Shown piece by piece: positions 1 through 10,742 of a stretch of 64,000 nucleotides of DNA; the stretch's first letter is position 1, and every line of letters begins with the position of its first letter. Source of the stretch: Hawksworthiomyces lignivorus (lineage: Eukaryota > Ascomycota > Sordariomycetes > Ophiostomatales > Ophiostomataceae); contig NTMA01000080.1 in the NCBI GenBank assembly GCA_002917075.1, forward strand, positions 1 to 64,000, given 5' to 3'. The notes beneath the pieces are model-generated. The model did no database searches. It had not been told where the DNA came from and saw nothing but the letters and a program-made list of their open reading frames with translations. A program made the translations under genes and the position numbers.

Positions 1-134
1 AAATAAAAAAAAAAAAAAAAAAAAAAAAAGTAAGCATCTAAGTAGCTAAACCAACCCAAGCTTGTGATCTGAAATGAAACTAGAGGGTAGTGGATTCGGT
101 GACACCCGGGCAGTAGATGGAGGCAGATACTCAC
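1..134 (-). other. intron part of the MFS transporter gene, with long T tract
   Basis: Minus-strand sequence downstream of the donor at 134-133 (GTGAGT). It contains a run of 25 A on the plus strand (5-29), which reads as T on the coding strand. A tttcag acceptor lies near 70, but reading on from it does not give the expected transporter continuation. The next exon is therefore probably beyond the left edge. Confidence 0.5.
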
Positions 135-1279
135 GAAAAAACTTCCGGCCGCGTAGAAGGTGTACTGCAGCTCCTTGAAGGCTGGCCACTCGACGATCAG
201 GCCAGACCGGCGGGGGGGCAGGCGGGTCCGCATCAGTGCGTTGGCGACCAGGAGCGAGGCGAGCTGGACGAAGCCGATGATGCGCATGGTCCAGGGAAAG
301 CCCAGCTGCGGGAGGAGCTGGCGCACGATCGAGGGGTAGATCAAGCCGCCGGTGGCGCTGCCGGATGCCGCAACGCCGAGCGCCACAGCCCGGTTTTTGT
401 CAAAGTAGGTGCTGACGGTGGCGATCGAGGGGCAGAACACGCACCCGTTGCCGAGGCCCATGACGACGCCCTGCGACAGGAAAATCTGCCAGTACGTTGT
501 GCCCTGGGCGGTCGTGAAGATGCCGAGAACCTGGAGGGCGGTGCCGACGGCCAGGAGGATGCGAAAGTAGCCGGCGTCCGTGAGCCGGCCGGTGAAGGTG
601 CCGATAAAGAACAGCAAGAAAATTTGGAAAGAGCCGATCCAGGCGATGTCGGAAGGAGGGCGGTTCAGGGTGGTGGTGTAGTAGGTCTGAAAGGGCCCGA
701 AAGAGTTGATGATACCCCTACACGACGTTAGGAGGGCAGAGCACGCAGGGACGAGTGGAAAGACAACGGGACATACCATGTGTCCATAATGACAAGATGT
801 GCGCAGAAAACTGATGCTCCGTTAGCTTTCTTCCAAAGAAGAGCAACGCGACTTCCTCAGCCCGCGAGGCACATACCCATGAGCCAGGCCTTCCAGCCGC
901 CGTCCGGTGGTGGGCCGGGGTCGAAGTGTTTTGAGCGGGTGGTGCTGACTCTGCTCAGCACACGGCTGAGGACACCGCCGGCCGGTGGTTCGCCGCGTGA
1001 CGAATGCGAGTCGCCCAGTCTCCGAGCGTCTTCTTGTTGCACGTCGCGTGCCCGCGCATCTTCAATCTCTTCCTCCTCTGGCTCGCCGTCATCTTGGCTG
1101 TCGCCATCACCAGCTTCCTCCAGTTTGGTTTCCCGCATTATCGGCGATTTCTTCTCGTTGCCGTCTTGGTTAGAGCTGGATGATGATGACGGTAGACCAA
1201 CAGCGTCGCCTTTTTCAATGTCTCCTAGGTTATCACGAAAGCGGTCATGACTGCCGCGCGATGATGAAGGAAGGCTCAT
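135..1279 (-). CDS. MFS monocarboxylate-type transporter, 5' part (runs off left edge)
   Basis: Plasma-membrane proton-coupled carboxylate transporter of the fungal MCT type. I see three exons: 1279-877, 810-777 and 717-135. The N-terminus is long, acidic and hydrophilic, followed by the family signature DPGPPPDGGWKAW. A 34-base micro-exon then encodes part of the first membrane helix and joins in phase (1+34+1 bases complete codons) to GIINSFGPFQTYY, the classical start of the MCT core. Exon 3 carries several helices, including GNGCVFCPSIATVSTYFDKNR, typical of helices 4-5. The sequence ends at a GTGAGT donor after GSFF, where the second half of the protein should follow. About 340 codons of an expected 450-500 are visible. 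The substrate cannot be told from sequence; lactate, pyruvate, riboflavin or acids of secondary metabolism are all possible. Confidence 0.85.
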
Positions 1280-3464
1280 GCTCGCAGTCGTGTTGTAACC
1301 GAGGCTTACAACGCAAGCCTTGCGGTCACAGAGCGAATGTATCTCACTGTTATCACTGACAAAATCTGCTGCTCGAAAAGAGTGAAATGCGATTGGTGCA
1401 CGTATAGCCTTAAAATAAGCATAAAGCGAAAAAGAGCAACTAAAATTTCCAAGAGTTTTAAGAACGGGGGAAAAAATGTTGACAAGACAGAGAAGTAAAC
1501 AAAATCACTGTAGTGTCGTTGGAACTAAGGTAATTCTTGCAACATGCTTCTCCTTGGGATGCCCACTTGCCGTTATTAGTGTGAAGATGAGATACAAAAG
1601 TGAGCGACCCCGTTAAACGAGGAAAAGGGGGGAGAGAAAAGTTTGAAGCACCAGCCAGAAACGCGCTGTAGCAAGAAAAAAGAGACCAAGAAAAAAAGAA
1701 AAAAAAAAGCTGAACCAGAGTAGCATGTTTTTTGTGACGAGCCAAAGTAAGAGCATCCATCCGAGGGCACGAGAGTCACCCAAAGTCGTATCCCGGAAAC
1801 TAGTTCATATCCCGACTGCTGAGCAGACAGCGCTTCGATCGGCTTAGGCAAAGAACTTTTCCATGCCCCCCGTACATCATGTTCATGTAGAGCGGCAAGG
1901 CATGCCAAGGTTGTATCTCCGCTTTTTCTGTGGCGCTCTCCCCCATCATCGCGTCCTCTTACCTTATCGGCTTTTTGCTCGAAACTGAACGGGCTAAGCC
2001 GTTTGGGATGGGGAGGTGGATAGGGATAAGGCGCTCTCCGATCATGGATGCTGTAAATATTGACGCCTGCTACTCGCGTACGAACTCGGCCGACGAAGAC
2101 GCTGCTGTGCTCCCCAAACTGAACACACTAATCACGTTTGGGCTGTTTATACCTACGCCATACGCGTACTAACCGATGCTTGATGGGATTGCCCTTGTGA
2201 CGGGAATAACTCCTGGGCACTTAACCCAGACCCCAGACAGAGGCGGCACTTCCAAGGGCTGTAAAAATGAGTCAAAATTAGTCAAACAGCTGAACCAGGC
2301 TCGCCAGGTAAATAGTAATGCCGCATTCTTTACTAATATGTTTCAGCACCTTCCCCCAATGTCCTGTTTTGCGATTGGCTATCGCTCTACATCAACTTCC
2401 TCTAGCAAACACACTCAGCAGGACAGTCAATGCATGTCAATGACGCACGATACTGAAGTTTTGGTTCACATAGGGTCCATGAGCGAAGAATGAAAAGGGG
2501 GGTGGAGGACGGGAACCAGTAACTGCCCCGTAAATTGCAGTATTGCAGTATTGCAGTATTGCAGTGGCCCCCGTAAGCCGAGATCGGACACCATAAACTC
2601 AAGGTTCCGGCTCCGGAAAGCCAATTCCGTATCGGCGCACCTCTCCGATTCCATGCCGGAGAGCACGGAAAAGCCATACCACGAGACAAACTTTGACAAA
2701 AAGAAAGAAAAGTAAATCGATTTTTGTGGCCGTAATATCTCTTCCATTACGAATACGGCTGCAACTAAATCCACTCACAACATGCTGAACCTCCTTTTTT
2801 TTTTTTGTCCTTCCATGCTCGTGCAGTATGGCAATAATGGCAATTATAGCGGCAACTATCGTGTCGTTCCCACCATCAAGTTGTACAAAATATCCTTGCG
2901 GTGAAGCATCATCACTACAGCCGCATGACAGCTTCCGTGATATGGTAATTTCATAGACCCCATTCTTTTCAAATTATTCTTTTTCCTCTCGGAAATCAAC
3001 ACACACTCAGTAGGAAAAAAAAGTAAGAAAGAAAGAAAGAAAGAAATAGAAATACAGGGTGTATAGAAGTAATGTGAGAATGAAAATAGTAAAAAAAAAA
3101 AAGAAAGAAAAAAAAAAGATCGAACTGCCAATGGAAAGAGTCATAAAGAGGATTTGAAGCCGAGGTCCAGAACTTCGAGTAAGCCGGAGCTGTGATCCAA
3201 TCCACTGGTGACCAGACAGCCGAATTAAGCAATTCGAAAATGGGGAGACGTGGAGATTACCCCAAGACTTAACAGTCAGCTAAGAAACTGTTAGTTTCTC
3301 GGCTACCGGCATGTTTTAATCTGGTACTTACATTAAACTCGAATTCACCTATTGCCTTGCCCAGCATCTTGTTGTCTGCATAGCCTGCTAAGTACGTTTT
3401 CCTAACCGTCTGCGCATTTTCAAGACGATAGTTTGACTCAGTCTGATTTGCTGCACTGGCAATT
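1280..3464. other. 2.2-kb intergenic stretch, no gene seen
   Basis: The open frames here are short, rich in Phe/Ser from T-runs, and show no family pattern. The stretch holds T/A homopolymers, a GAAA microsatellite near 3024-3046 and a four-copy octamer repeat at 2534-2565. It probably contains the 5' region of the transporter and the 3' region of the Ser/Thr-rich gene. Confidence 0.5.
2534..2565. repeat. tandem octamer ATTGCAGT x4
   Basis: Four perfect head-to-tail copies of ATTGCAGT. This is a simple minisatellite with no spacers and is not a CRISPR array. Confidence 0.9.
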
Positions 3465-5461
3465 TCAGAGCCATGTAGGAGTGGCCAATTTTTGACTATC
3501 AACGTTCAATCTCTTGCTATTAGGCAGACTGCTGAGCTGGGTAGCTATATCTGGATTAAATGAAGAGGAGTTACTGCTAAGAGGTGTCACAATGGTCCTA
3601 TTTTCCGAGGAAGCTGAACCTGAACTCTCTGAGGCCGTGAATGTAGAGTTTGAAAAGCTGCTAAAACTGAACACTGGAGAAAGTGTCGTGATGCTCATCG
3701 ATATAGACACAGTAGGTATGGCAACGGTAGTCAAAGTACCATTTGTGAGAATGGATGACTCCAGTGGAGAGACGGTTTGGTTCGATATGATCACAGATGA
3801 AGATACAGTCTCATTGAAGAGAGTAAACGACACTACTGGAGCCGATTCGCTACTGAGCGGGATGGAGTTTGGACCAGCAGTAGTTGCTGCGCTAGATGGA
3901 AGGAGGCTCGACGTCTCCAACGTCGATGTCAGCGATGCTGCCGTTGAAGAAGGTGATGACCTGGTGGATATAGTTGTGATGCTTATGATCGTAGTGGTGA
4001 ATGTGATGACTGTGCCATTAGGTGTTGTGGTTAGAGTTGTACTACTAACATTGGCAGACATGAAGGAAAAAGTGGTTGGTAATGCACCTGAGCTACTTGA
4101 GTTGCTTGGGAGACTGAGGGATGAAGACAGGAAAGAGGCCGATGTGGTGCCTATCGAACCAGAGAGAGTACTTGATAAGTTCCCGCTGAATGGCCATGGC
4201 GGACTCGAGATCATGGATGCATCTCCGCTTGACGTTACAGAACCAACAGAGCCAGTGGACAGTGGCAGTGACGAGATCACAGAGCTCGTTGATGTCGCGT
4301 CGGAAGACAGCACAGGAGGCAATGTTGTTGGTGAAGTAGGCGTGAGGATTGAAGTTGGGAACGACAAAGCAGTCGTAATGGTGACAACCTGAGATGAGCG
4401 GCCAGGGACACCAGGGAGAGTGTATGTTAGTGTGATAAGATCCATACCAGATGAAGTAGATAAGATGTTTTCGGGGCAAGTAGTGGTCTCAGAGGCAAAT
4501 AAAGTCGTGAATGTGACTCTTGTTGTCCGTGTATATGTTTTTGTTGGTAGAGTTGCTCCAGTGGAAATAGCCTCGCTGCAGATGGAACTGGGAGAAGTGA
4601 AAGGAACAAGTGTGGATGAACAGGAATCACTTGTCGTAGACATTGCCGACTCACAAGGAGACGCCTTTAATGGCGTCATATCCGTTGTCTTTTTCGAAGT
4701 ATCCGGCCCAGGCAAAGTGATGGTGAAACCGTTTGTAGTGTGGGAGATTAAACTAGAAGAGGCAAGATGCTCCGACGTGTACGTCTGTGAAAACGCTGAT
4801 TTTACGGACTTGCCAGGGATTGTGAGGGTGAAGATGACCGTGTTCATGGACGAGTGATCTATTCCATGAGATATGGCGTCTTCTGTTGATGTCGTCACTG
4901 TAGATGGTGGAATAGGTGTTAGAGGGATTGGCACCGTTGGAGTAGCTGTCTGTGACTGAACAGGCGACAATGCACTTAGCAGGGAGCTTGACGGAGCCAG
5001 AAATTCACCAGTACTGGTGGGTTGTAGGAGAGATCTGGTTCTGGACACTGAGGAGAGGGGAAAGGGTGACATGGGCGGCAAGATCACCGAGAAGCTGCTG
5101 CTTAGAGTTGGACTTGCTGCCTTTGGAATATACGTAACAGTGTGAAAGATGGTCGTCAAGTAGGCTGTATTGGTAACTGTGACTGTGGAAACACTGGAAC
5201 TGGACGATTGTAATGGCTCAGGCTTGGAAAGCGACAGCGGCAAGGAAGAAGAAGACGCATAGCTGTAGCCCCAGGCTAAAACAGTCGACAAAGCACTGCT
5301 CGTTGATGATGTGGTTCCGCTGAAAACGTGTCAGTTATCATCACGAGCAGTCAAACAAGAAGCCATAAGTTGATTGACCGCGCTGACCTGACAGGCATGG
5401 CCGCTGCGGCAGCCAGCCAGCACGAAACCGTGAGGATGGCGAGTTGCACATGAAGATGCAT
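3465..5461 (-). CDS. secreted Ser/Thr-rich (mucin-like) protein
   Basis: Predicted 642-aa extracellular or cell-wall-associated protein of unknown function. Exon 1 (5461-5388) starts MHLHVQLAILTVSCWLAAAA, a classic signal peptide. A 68-base intron (5387-5320, GTCAGC..TTTTCAG) joins in phase to exon 2 (5319-3465). Without this intron the open frame lacks a leader, so the start at 5461 is preferred. The mature protein is almost wholly Ser, Thr, Pro and Val with TVTTT-like blocks and many N-x-S/T sites, typical of heavily O-mannosylated surface proteins. I see no catalytic domain and no clear C-terminal GPI or membrane segment. The 3' end is uncertain: another frame continues at 3502-3269 and could be reached by an unrecognised intron. 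The long plus-strand frame 3514-4392 is an antisense shadow of the low-complexity codons. Confidence 0.7.
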
Positions 5462-6300
5462 ATCTGCGTCTATCTTCGAATGATAATTAGACGTCTTCGT
5501 CAGGACACAGAAAAGCTGATAATCTGAGGTGCTGAAGAAGTTGGCTTAGCCGGAAATGGAAAATAGGAGGCGGTAAATAAATGAATGTACAGTTAAATCA
5601 CCAGTACTAAGAAACAGTTCGTGAAGAGATTGATGCGGTATGAGACTCTGGGAGGGGGGTTGGGGGGGTGGGGGGGTGATGGCAGTGAAGGAATGGAGAG
5701 TGTCAAGAGAAACTGTCGTAGAAACGAAGACGAGAAGAAAAGAAGAGGCATTGGATGATATCTCCAGACGACATCGTGTTATCGTGTTGTGACTGATCGC
5801 GTTTGCCGTTCTCTGTTGATTTAGAGACAAGGAATTACCAAGTATGGAAAGAACGGATGAACATGATTGAGATGATACGGAAGGAACGCGCTCTGTCAAC
5901 GCGTGACACGAGACTTGGAACGCGATTGGTACTCATCACCGCGGAGTGATTCTGGATATCGCTCCGAAATATCAAACGGCCGTTCCTCTTTGACGCGGCC
6001 TCATTTGCAGCAGAGTCTGTCCTTTGTCAGGAAGTCAGGAGATGTGGTTGCTGTATTTAGCTGTCCATGATTTGGAAGCTTCGATAGGGCCTGAAGATAT
6101 TGTACTCCAAAGAGAAAGATGGCACATTGAGACAAGAGAAGAAGGAAACATCGCAATCTTATTCTTCGAAAGGTAGATAGAAACAGAAAGAGAGAGCTAG
6201 AGCAACGAAAAACGAATTGGAAGTAGCCCGCACCACATATCAATGAAATCTATTTATTCTAGGGCAAAGACAGCAAAATAAAAGGACGCCATGCAGCAGA
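5462..6300. other. intergenic region with G-rich tract
   Basis: Upstream region and probable 5' UTR of the Ser/Thr-rich gene, then the 3' flank of the EI24-like gene. A 117-codon minus frame (5899-5546) has UTR-like composition and no recognisable domain. Confidence 0.5.
5650..5677 (+). other. G-run tract with quadruplex potential
   Basis: Four G-runs of 3, 6, 7 and 7 bases, separated by one or two bases. This fits an intramolecular G-quadruplex on the plus strand, about 190 bases upstream of the start of the Ser/Thr-rich gene (on its non-coding strand). Confidence 0.6.
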
Positions 6301-7368
6301 TCAGACTGGGTCGTCCTCGTAAGGCGGCGGTGCGTCGCTCGGAATATCCTGCTCGCCGCTGCCGCGGGTTTCCACCTCCGCCTCGATGTGCCCCCGCGCC
6401 TGCGTCCGCGGGCCCTGTTGGCTCGGCTGGCCCTGCTGGGCCTGACCGCCCTCTCCCTCGGCGGGGCGGCGCGCCGTCTCCAGCTCGGCCGACCACAGCG
6501 CGGCGGCGGAGGCTGTTGTAAGCAGAAAGAAGAAGGAGAACACGGGCACGAGCTCGAGCAGCATGGCGACGGCGCCGAACCAGGTGGCGTCCCAGCTGCG
6601 GCGGGCGATCTCGGCGCGGCGCTCCTTGCGCGTGAGGCCGCGCAGGCGGCACCAGCGGTACAGGGCCAGCTTGCCCAGGCGAGCGCCGGTGATGAGGATA
6701 AAGGCGGGCGTGCCGACAACGGGGATGAGGTTGAGCGGCAGGCACACGACCAGCTCCACGAGCTGCACCAGGCTCCAGGGCTGGAAGGCGGCGGAGGTGG
6801 TCGGCTTGCCCAGCATCTTGACTGTGTTGGGCGCGTCCGGGAACAGCAAGCGCTGAGGCGCAATCAGATCGATGTAGCCGGCGTCGATCAGCGTGGCCTT
6901 TGCGGAAAGTGTGTCAGTTGGGAGAAACAGGACTGCTTTTCTACGGAGAGGGAGGCCTTTAGACCCCTGCTAAAAGAAAAGAAAAAAAAAAAAAATACGT
7001 ACATCAAACACATCCACGCGGCTCTCGTCCACAAAGAAGCCCTCAAACAGGCCCTGGGTGATGACCAGCCCCTCGCCTAGCACCAGCACCACTGCGTTGA
7101 TCCAGGCGCCCCAGCCGTGGAAGAGCGCGAGGAAGGCGAACTGGGGCAGGAAAGTGAAGGCGAAGAGGATAAAGTAGACAAAGAATGAGATTACCGCCAG
7201 CGGCAGCAGCCTGCTGATAAACAGCGGACGGTAGACATCAAAGCGGCGGAGACAGTAGCCGATGCCGCGCAGCGGGAGGATGGCGGCGTGGGAGGCGCGG
7301 TGGAGATAGCTGCCGAGGCGGGTGAACGGCTCCGGCGCCGTGATGCGCCAGCGGGAAGTGTCTGCCAT
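6301..7368 (-). CDS. EI24/RRT8-type multi-pass membrane protein
   Basis: A 320-aa membrane protein from two exons, 7368-7003 and 6897-6301. The intron starts GTACGT and has a 14-base T tract just inside. It ends GCAAAG at 6898, joining in phase so that VDVFD runs into ATLIDAGYID. About four hydrophobic segments are visible: two in residues 45-110 and two in residues 145-255. Segment wording such as PLNLIPVVGTPAF and the helix pair around it resembles the fungal EI24 family (PF07264), including yeast outer-spore-wall/lipid-droplet protein RRT8. The C-terminus is a short polar, Glu/Pro-rich tail. Its role is probably at a lipid-droplet, ER or spore-wall membrane, by family resemblance only. The long overlapping plus-strand frames are GC-rich shadows. 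Confidence 0.7.
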
Positions 7369-7888
7369 GGTGCGTGTCGGCTCAGCAGGGGCGGGGGCTT
7401 GCTTCTTTGCCGTCGGCGTTGAAGCCGCCGAGCTGGGGCTGGTAGCTTTTATGTTCAGCCGGGGCGGGGTGACGTCGTCTTTGTCTTACATAACGCCAAC
7501 CAAACGCATTGCGCGAGAGCCAGGCAGCAGTATTTCTCGCATGTGAAAGAGGGCAAAGTGACAAAAGGAATGCATGACGGACAAAGATTATTACGATACC
7601 GTGAAAATAAGCAATTCCTTTTAAATCGCCCATTTGCGCGCCAAGCTTGCCAAAGCTGAGACGTCGCTGTGCATTTTACTTCGAGAAGTTCCTCGTTAGG
7701 AAGAGCAGTATAAGTTCACGGTTCAATTGACAATACAGCGAGAGAAACTAGGCACAAGCGGAATCGCCACTAGAAAAACACTTTTTTCTATTCTTATCAC
7801 ATTTTTACCGCCCTAGACAAAACTCCGTAAGGTAACTCTAGCACACATTGGAACCTCGCCAAGCCCAGCCTACCCTGCGCAGGGGCGT
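7369..7888. other. intergenic region, nothing specific seen
   Basis: Promoter side of the EI24-like gene and 3' flank of the deformylase gene. No supported open frame or RNA gene. Confidence 0.5.
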
Positions 7889-8740
7889 CTAGCCAAACAC
7901 CACCGTCTTCGTCCCGTTTAGGAACACCTTGCGCTCCGCATAACCCTTGACGGCTGCCGCGAGGACGCGGCTCTCTACGTTGGAACCGGCGTCGACGAGC
8001 TCCTTGGCGCTCAGGCTGTGGTCTACGCGCGTGACGTCCTGCTCGATGATGGGGCCCTCGTCTAGGTCCGCCGTGACAAAGTGCGCCGTGGCGCCAATGA
8101 TCTTGACGCCGCGGTCGTACGCCTGGTGGTAGGGCTTGGCGCCCTTGAAGCTCGGCAGGAAGCTGTGGTGGATGTTGATGATGCGCCCGGACATGGCCGT
8201 ACACAGCGTCGGCGAGAGCACCTGCATGTAGCGCGCGAGCACGATCAGCTCGATGTTGTGCTCCTTGACCAGCTCCAGGATCTTGGACTCCTGCGCGGCT
8301 TTGGTGTCCTTGGTCACGGGCAGGTGCACAAAGGGGATGCCGTAGGACTGCACCAGGTCCTTGAAGTCGGCGTGGTTGGACACCACCAGCGGTATGTCGG
8401 CGCGCAGCTGGCCCGTCTTGACGCGGAACAGCAGGTCGTTCAGGCAGTGGCCGATCTTAGACACCATCAGCAGGATGCGCACGCGGCGGTCCACAGGGCG
8501 GATGTCGTAGGTCATGGAGAAGTCGCGGGCGAGGGCGTCAAAGGGCTCGCCCAAGAACGCTGTGGATTCGGTCTCGGACGGCCCAAAGTGCACGCGCATA
8601 AAGAACTTTTCGGAGTCTCGGTCGGAGAACTGCTGCAGGTCCAGCACGTTGAGGTTGTGCGCCGCCAGGATGCCGGTGACGGCATGGACGATACCGGGCT
8701 TGTCCGGGCAGGACAGCGTGAGAATATGAGTGTTGGACAT
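7889..8740 (-). CDS. formyltetrahydrofolate deformylase (PurU type)
   Basis: Hydrolyses 10-formyl-tetrahydrofolate to formate and tetrahydrofolate, balancing one-carbon pools for purine and glycine/serine metabolism. The protein is 283 aa. An N-terminal ACT domain (about residues 3-85, starting MSNTHILTLSCPDKPGIVHA) is followed by a formyltransferase-fold catalytic domain (about 90-283). The catalytic domain contains MVSKIGHCLNDLL, LVVSNHADF, the hinge LARYMQVLSP and the catalytic-site run IINIHHSFLPSFKGAKPYHQ. A later segment with ATAHFVTADLDEGPIIEQD completes the family pattern. I chose the ATG at 8740 because it begins the ACT domain exactly as bacterial PurU does. The frame stays open upstream to 8986, so a mitochondrial leader cannot be excluded, though that extension is not clearly leader-like. 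Length and motifs are complete and it looks functional. Confidence 0.93.
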   Translation of the reverse strand: MSNTHILTLSCPDKPGIVHAVTGILAAHNLNVLDLQQFSDRDSEKFFMRVHFGPSETESTAFLGEPFDALARDFSMTYDIRPVDRRVRILLMVSKIGHCLNDLLFRVKTGQLRADIPLVVSNHADFKDLVQSYGIPFVHLPVTKDTKAAQESKILELVKEHNIELIVLARYMQVLSPTLCTAMSGRIINIHHSFLPSFKGAKPYHQAYDRGVKIIGATAHFVTADLDEGPIIEQDVTRVDHSLSAKELVDAGSNVESRVLAAAVKGYAERKVFLNGTKTVVFG

Positions 8741-9332
8741 GGTAACAGGACGTCGATCGCGGGGCTGTGGAATTGGCTCGGTTCCGTAGGATTCTGCCTG
8801 CTTGTTGAAAGGCGGCGGCGGCGACTGGGGGAGGAGGGAAGATGGAGGAAATATTGAACTCAATCGCCCGTTTTGGACGAGTTGCGAAAATTCGTGCCGT
8901 CCTGGGATATGCGAACAAACTCCGGTGCGCCTTGGTAAAAAGGTGGGGTCTTGCACCCTAAAGGATCCTAATAGCTCTAAAATCAACCGCTTCTAGCATC
9001 CTGTAGAACACCCCCCCAAACACCGTCGTCCTCCAGGCCTAGCCAGTCCATGAGTCATCCACCTGTGTTAGCCCAAACGACAAATCAAGCCACCGTGGTA
9101 TCATAGGTTGTAAATGATGGGCCTGTAGGTTTGCGAGCAAAAGTGAAAATCGAGACAGAATGTAATTAAAAGTCTTTCGACGTAATATCAGTCCGTATTA
9201 TCATCACGGAGAATCCTCGGCATGTGCAAAGCCAGAACGCCAGCGCAAGAAGAAACAGAGCTGTGTTGGTACCAAAAGTTGCTCGCAGAGATGCAGTCGT
9301 CAAGAAAAGCCCGAATGAAATATTTCAGCGCT
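8741..9332. other. intergenic region, nothing specific seen
   Basis: Upstream region of the deformylase and 3' flank of COG5. The codons upstream of 8740 stay in frame but have no domain signal. Confidence 0.45.
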
Positions 9333-10742
9333 TCAACGCCCGAGATGGCCGGTAACGCTGCCTACCATTACGGCAATCTCCCGCTCCCAGCCGCCGTTGG
9401 CAGCCGCCGAGAGGTTTCCCCCTTTTGACCCCTTCCCACCTTTTCCAGGAGACGTGTTGCCGGACATGCCCTTTACCACGCATTCACGGATGGCATCGCC
9501 AACATTTGTCTTGTTGGTGCGTAACGTGCGCGCCGCGACGCCGCCTCTTGTCATGATGTCCTGCACGCGCGGGGACAGGTGGCTGGCCATTGAGCGCCAG
9601 AAGTACGCAGGAAGCGAGCCGGTCTCGAGCTTGGCGAGCAGGGGCTGCAGGAGGGTGCCGCCGGTGGCTGCGGACGCGACCAGGGGGTGTGCCGGCGCCT
9701 TTGTGGAAGCCAGCACGGCCTCCAGTGCGACGACGTTCTGGCACCGCGCGCTGATCTCGGCGAGGGTGCGTTCGAGGGTCGGCAGCGCGGAGAGGGACCG
9801 CGTCAGCGCGGCGATGCTGCTCTGGAGCGTGGCCCGAAGGTATGTTTCTAGAGACTGGGTGAGTGCGGTGGGCGACCAGGTCTCGTTCTTGGAGGGCGAG
9901 GCGGGCAGCGGCGAGATCAGGTAGAGGGTCAGCAGGGCAGAGACGGTCCGTGCCTTGGTCTCTTCCGACTGCACAAAGGTGAGCGAGCCGGACGGCGAGC
10001 CCAGCGAGAATTCCCGCACAATGCGGTCAGCCGTCTCGCGGACGACCTTCTCAATTGGGGCGACGACCCCGTCTTGTAGGCTGCGTATGGCGTCCACTTT
10101 ATCGAGGCCGTAGCCCTCGTCGCCGGGGGCCGTCTGTCGGAAGATCTCGCGGAGGGCGAGGATCGTATGTGCGCAGCGCACCAGGGCGCGGTGGTCCCCG
10201 CCGTCGCCGGCTGATGCTGCTCCGCCCGCCCCTCCTGCTTCCCCGTATTGCACTTCTAGCTGCCGCCCTAGCTGCAGACAGCGTCCAACAGACCGGCCGA
10301 GCCGCAGAGTGTCCCACAGGCGCAGGGCCACCTGCCGGATCTCGTCTGCTTCAGCATGCTTCTGTAGGACCTGCCGCTCAAGCTGCTGGTAGCTGGCGTT
10401 GAGGGAGTCGATTTGGGGCTGCAGATCAGCGAGCAGCTGCTTGCTGGCCTCGTTCTGGTTCTTCGTGTGCGTCAGCAATGGCACGGCCGATCGGGCGGTC
10501 AGAAGATCGATGTGGGCGTCGATCTCCTGGATGTCAAAGAGGACTCGAGACAGCGGGGTCGCGAGATCGAGGCTCGCAGTGCTGTCATTCGGGTCGTTGG
10601 TTGCGAGGACGAGCGTGTTGGCAAAGGTGGCCGGGTCGAATTCGGGTGCCAGGAAGGTCTCATAGTCAATGTACGACGGCTGGTCAGCATCAGGACCCGA
10701 AATGGTCTGGTCTGGGGTGTCTTGCAGGTCCTGGTCTGCCAT
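9333..10742 (-). CDS. COG5: conserved oligomeric Golgi complex subunit 5
   Basis: Subunit of the eight-protein COG tether that captures retrograde vesicles at the Golgi. The protein is 469 aa. The N-terminal COG5 domain (PF10392) starts around residue 17 with PSYIDYETFLAPEFDPATFA. It continues through a helical bundle: DIQEIDAHIDLL, then a coiled stretch with LNASYQQLERQVLQKHAEADE and DTLRLGRSVGRCLQLGRQL. The second half is mostly helical. A Gly/Ala-rich insertion (about residues 190-205) and a Gly/Lys-rich loop near the C-terminus are low in complexity. The ATG at 10742 is preferred over the upstream in-frame ATG at 10862, because it puts the domain near the start as in other fungi. No intron is needed. 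Confidence 0.9.
   Translation of the reverse strand: MADQDLQDTPDQTISGPDADQPSYIDYETFLAPEFDPATFANTLVLATNDPNDSTASLDLATPLSRVLFDIQEIDAHIDLLTARSAVPLLTHTKNQNEASKQLLADLQPQIDSLNASYQQLERQVLQKHAEADEIRQVALRLWDTLRLGRSVGRCLQLGRQLEVQYGEAGGAGGAASAGDGGDHRALVRCAHTILALREIFRQTAPGDEGYGLDKVDAIRSLQDGVVAPIEKVVRETADRIVREFSLGSPSGSLTFVQSEETKARTVSALLTLYLISPLPASPSKNETWSPTALTQSLETYLRATLQSSIAALTRSLSALPTLERTLAEISARCQNVVALEAVLASTKAPAHPLVASAATGGTLLQPLLAKLETGSLPAYFWRSMASHLSPRVQDIMTRGGVAARTLRTNKTNVGDAIRECVVKGMSGNTSPGKGGKGSKGGNLSAAANGGWEREIAVMVGSVTGHLGR

Noticed and set aside
117..731. Plus-strand 204-codon frame
   Set aside because: Antisense of transporter exon 3, whose minus-strand reading gives clear MFS helices.
780..1250. 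Plus-strand 156-codon frame
   Set aside because: Antisense of the transporter N-terminal exon.
2534..2565. Possible CRISPR-like array
   Set aside because: Contiguous octamers without spacers in a eukaryotic genome.
3269..3502. 77-codon minus frame as a separate gene
   Set aside because: Too short and patternless; at most an alternative 3' exon of the Ser/Thr-rich gene.
3514..4857. Two long plus-strand frames
   Set aside because: Shadows of the Ser/Thr codons of the secreted protein on the other strand; composition is Val/Glu/Asp-biased as expected from reverse-reading ACX/TCX codons.
5546..5899. 117-codon minus frame as a gene
   Set aside because: Low-complexity, Ser/Thr/Pro text in a probable 5' UTR; no homologous pattern.
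6240..7080. Several Arg/Pro/Ala-rich frames on both strands
   Set aside because: Off-frame readings of the EI24-like gene in GC-rich DNA.
8081..8857. Plus-strand 258-codon frame
   Set aside because: Antisense of the formyltetrahydrofolate deformylase.
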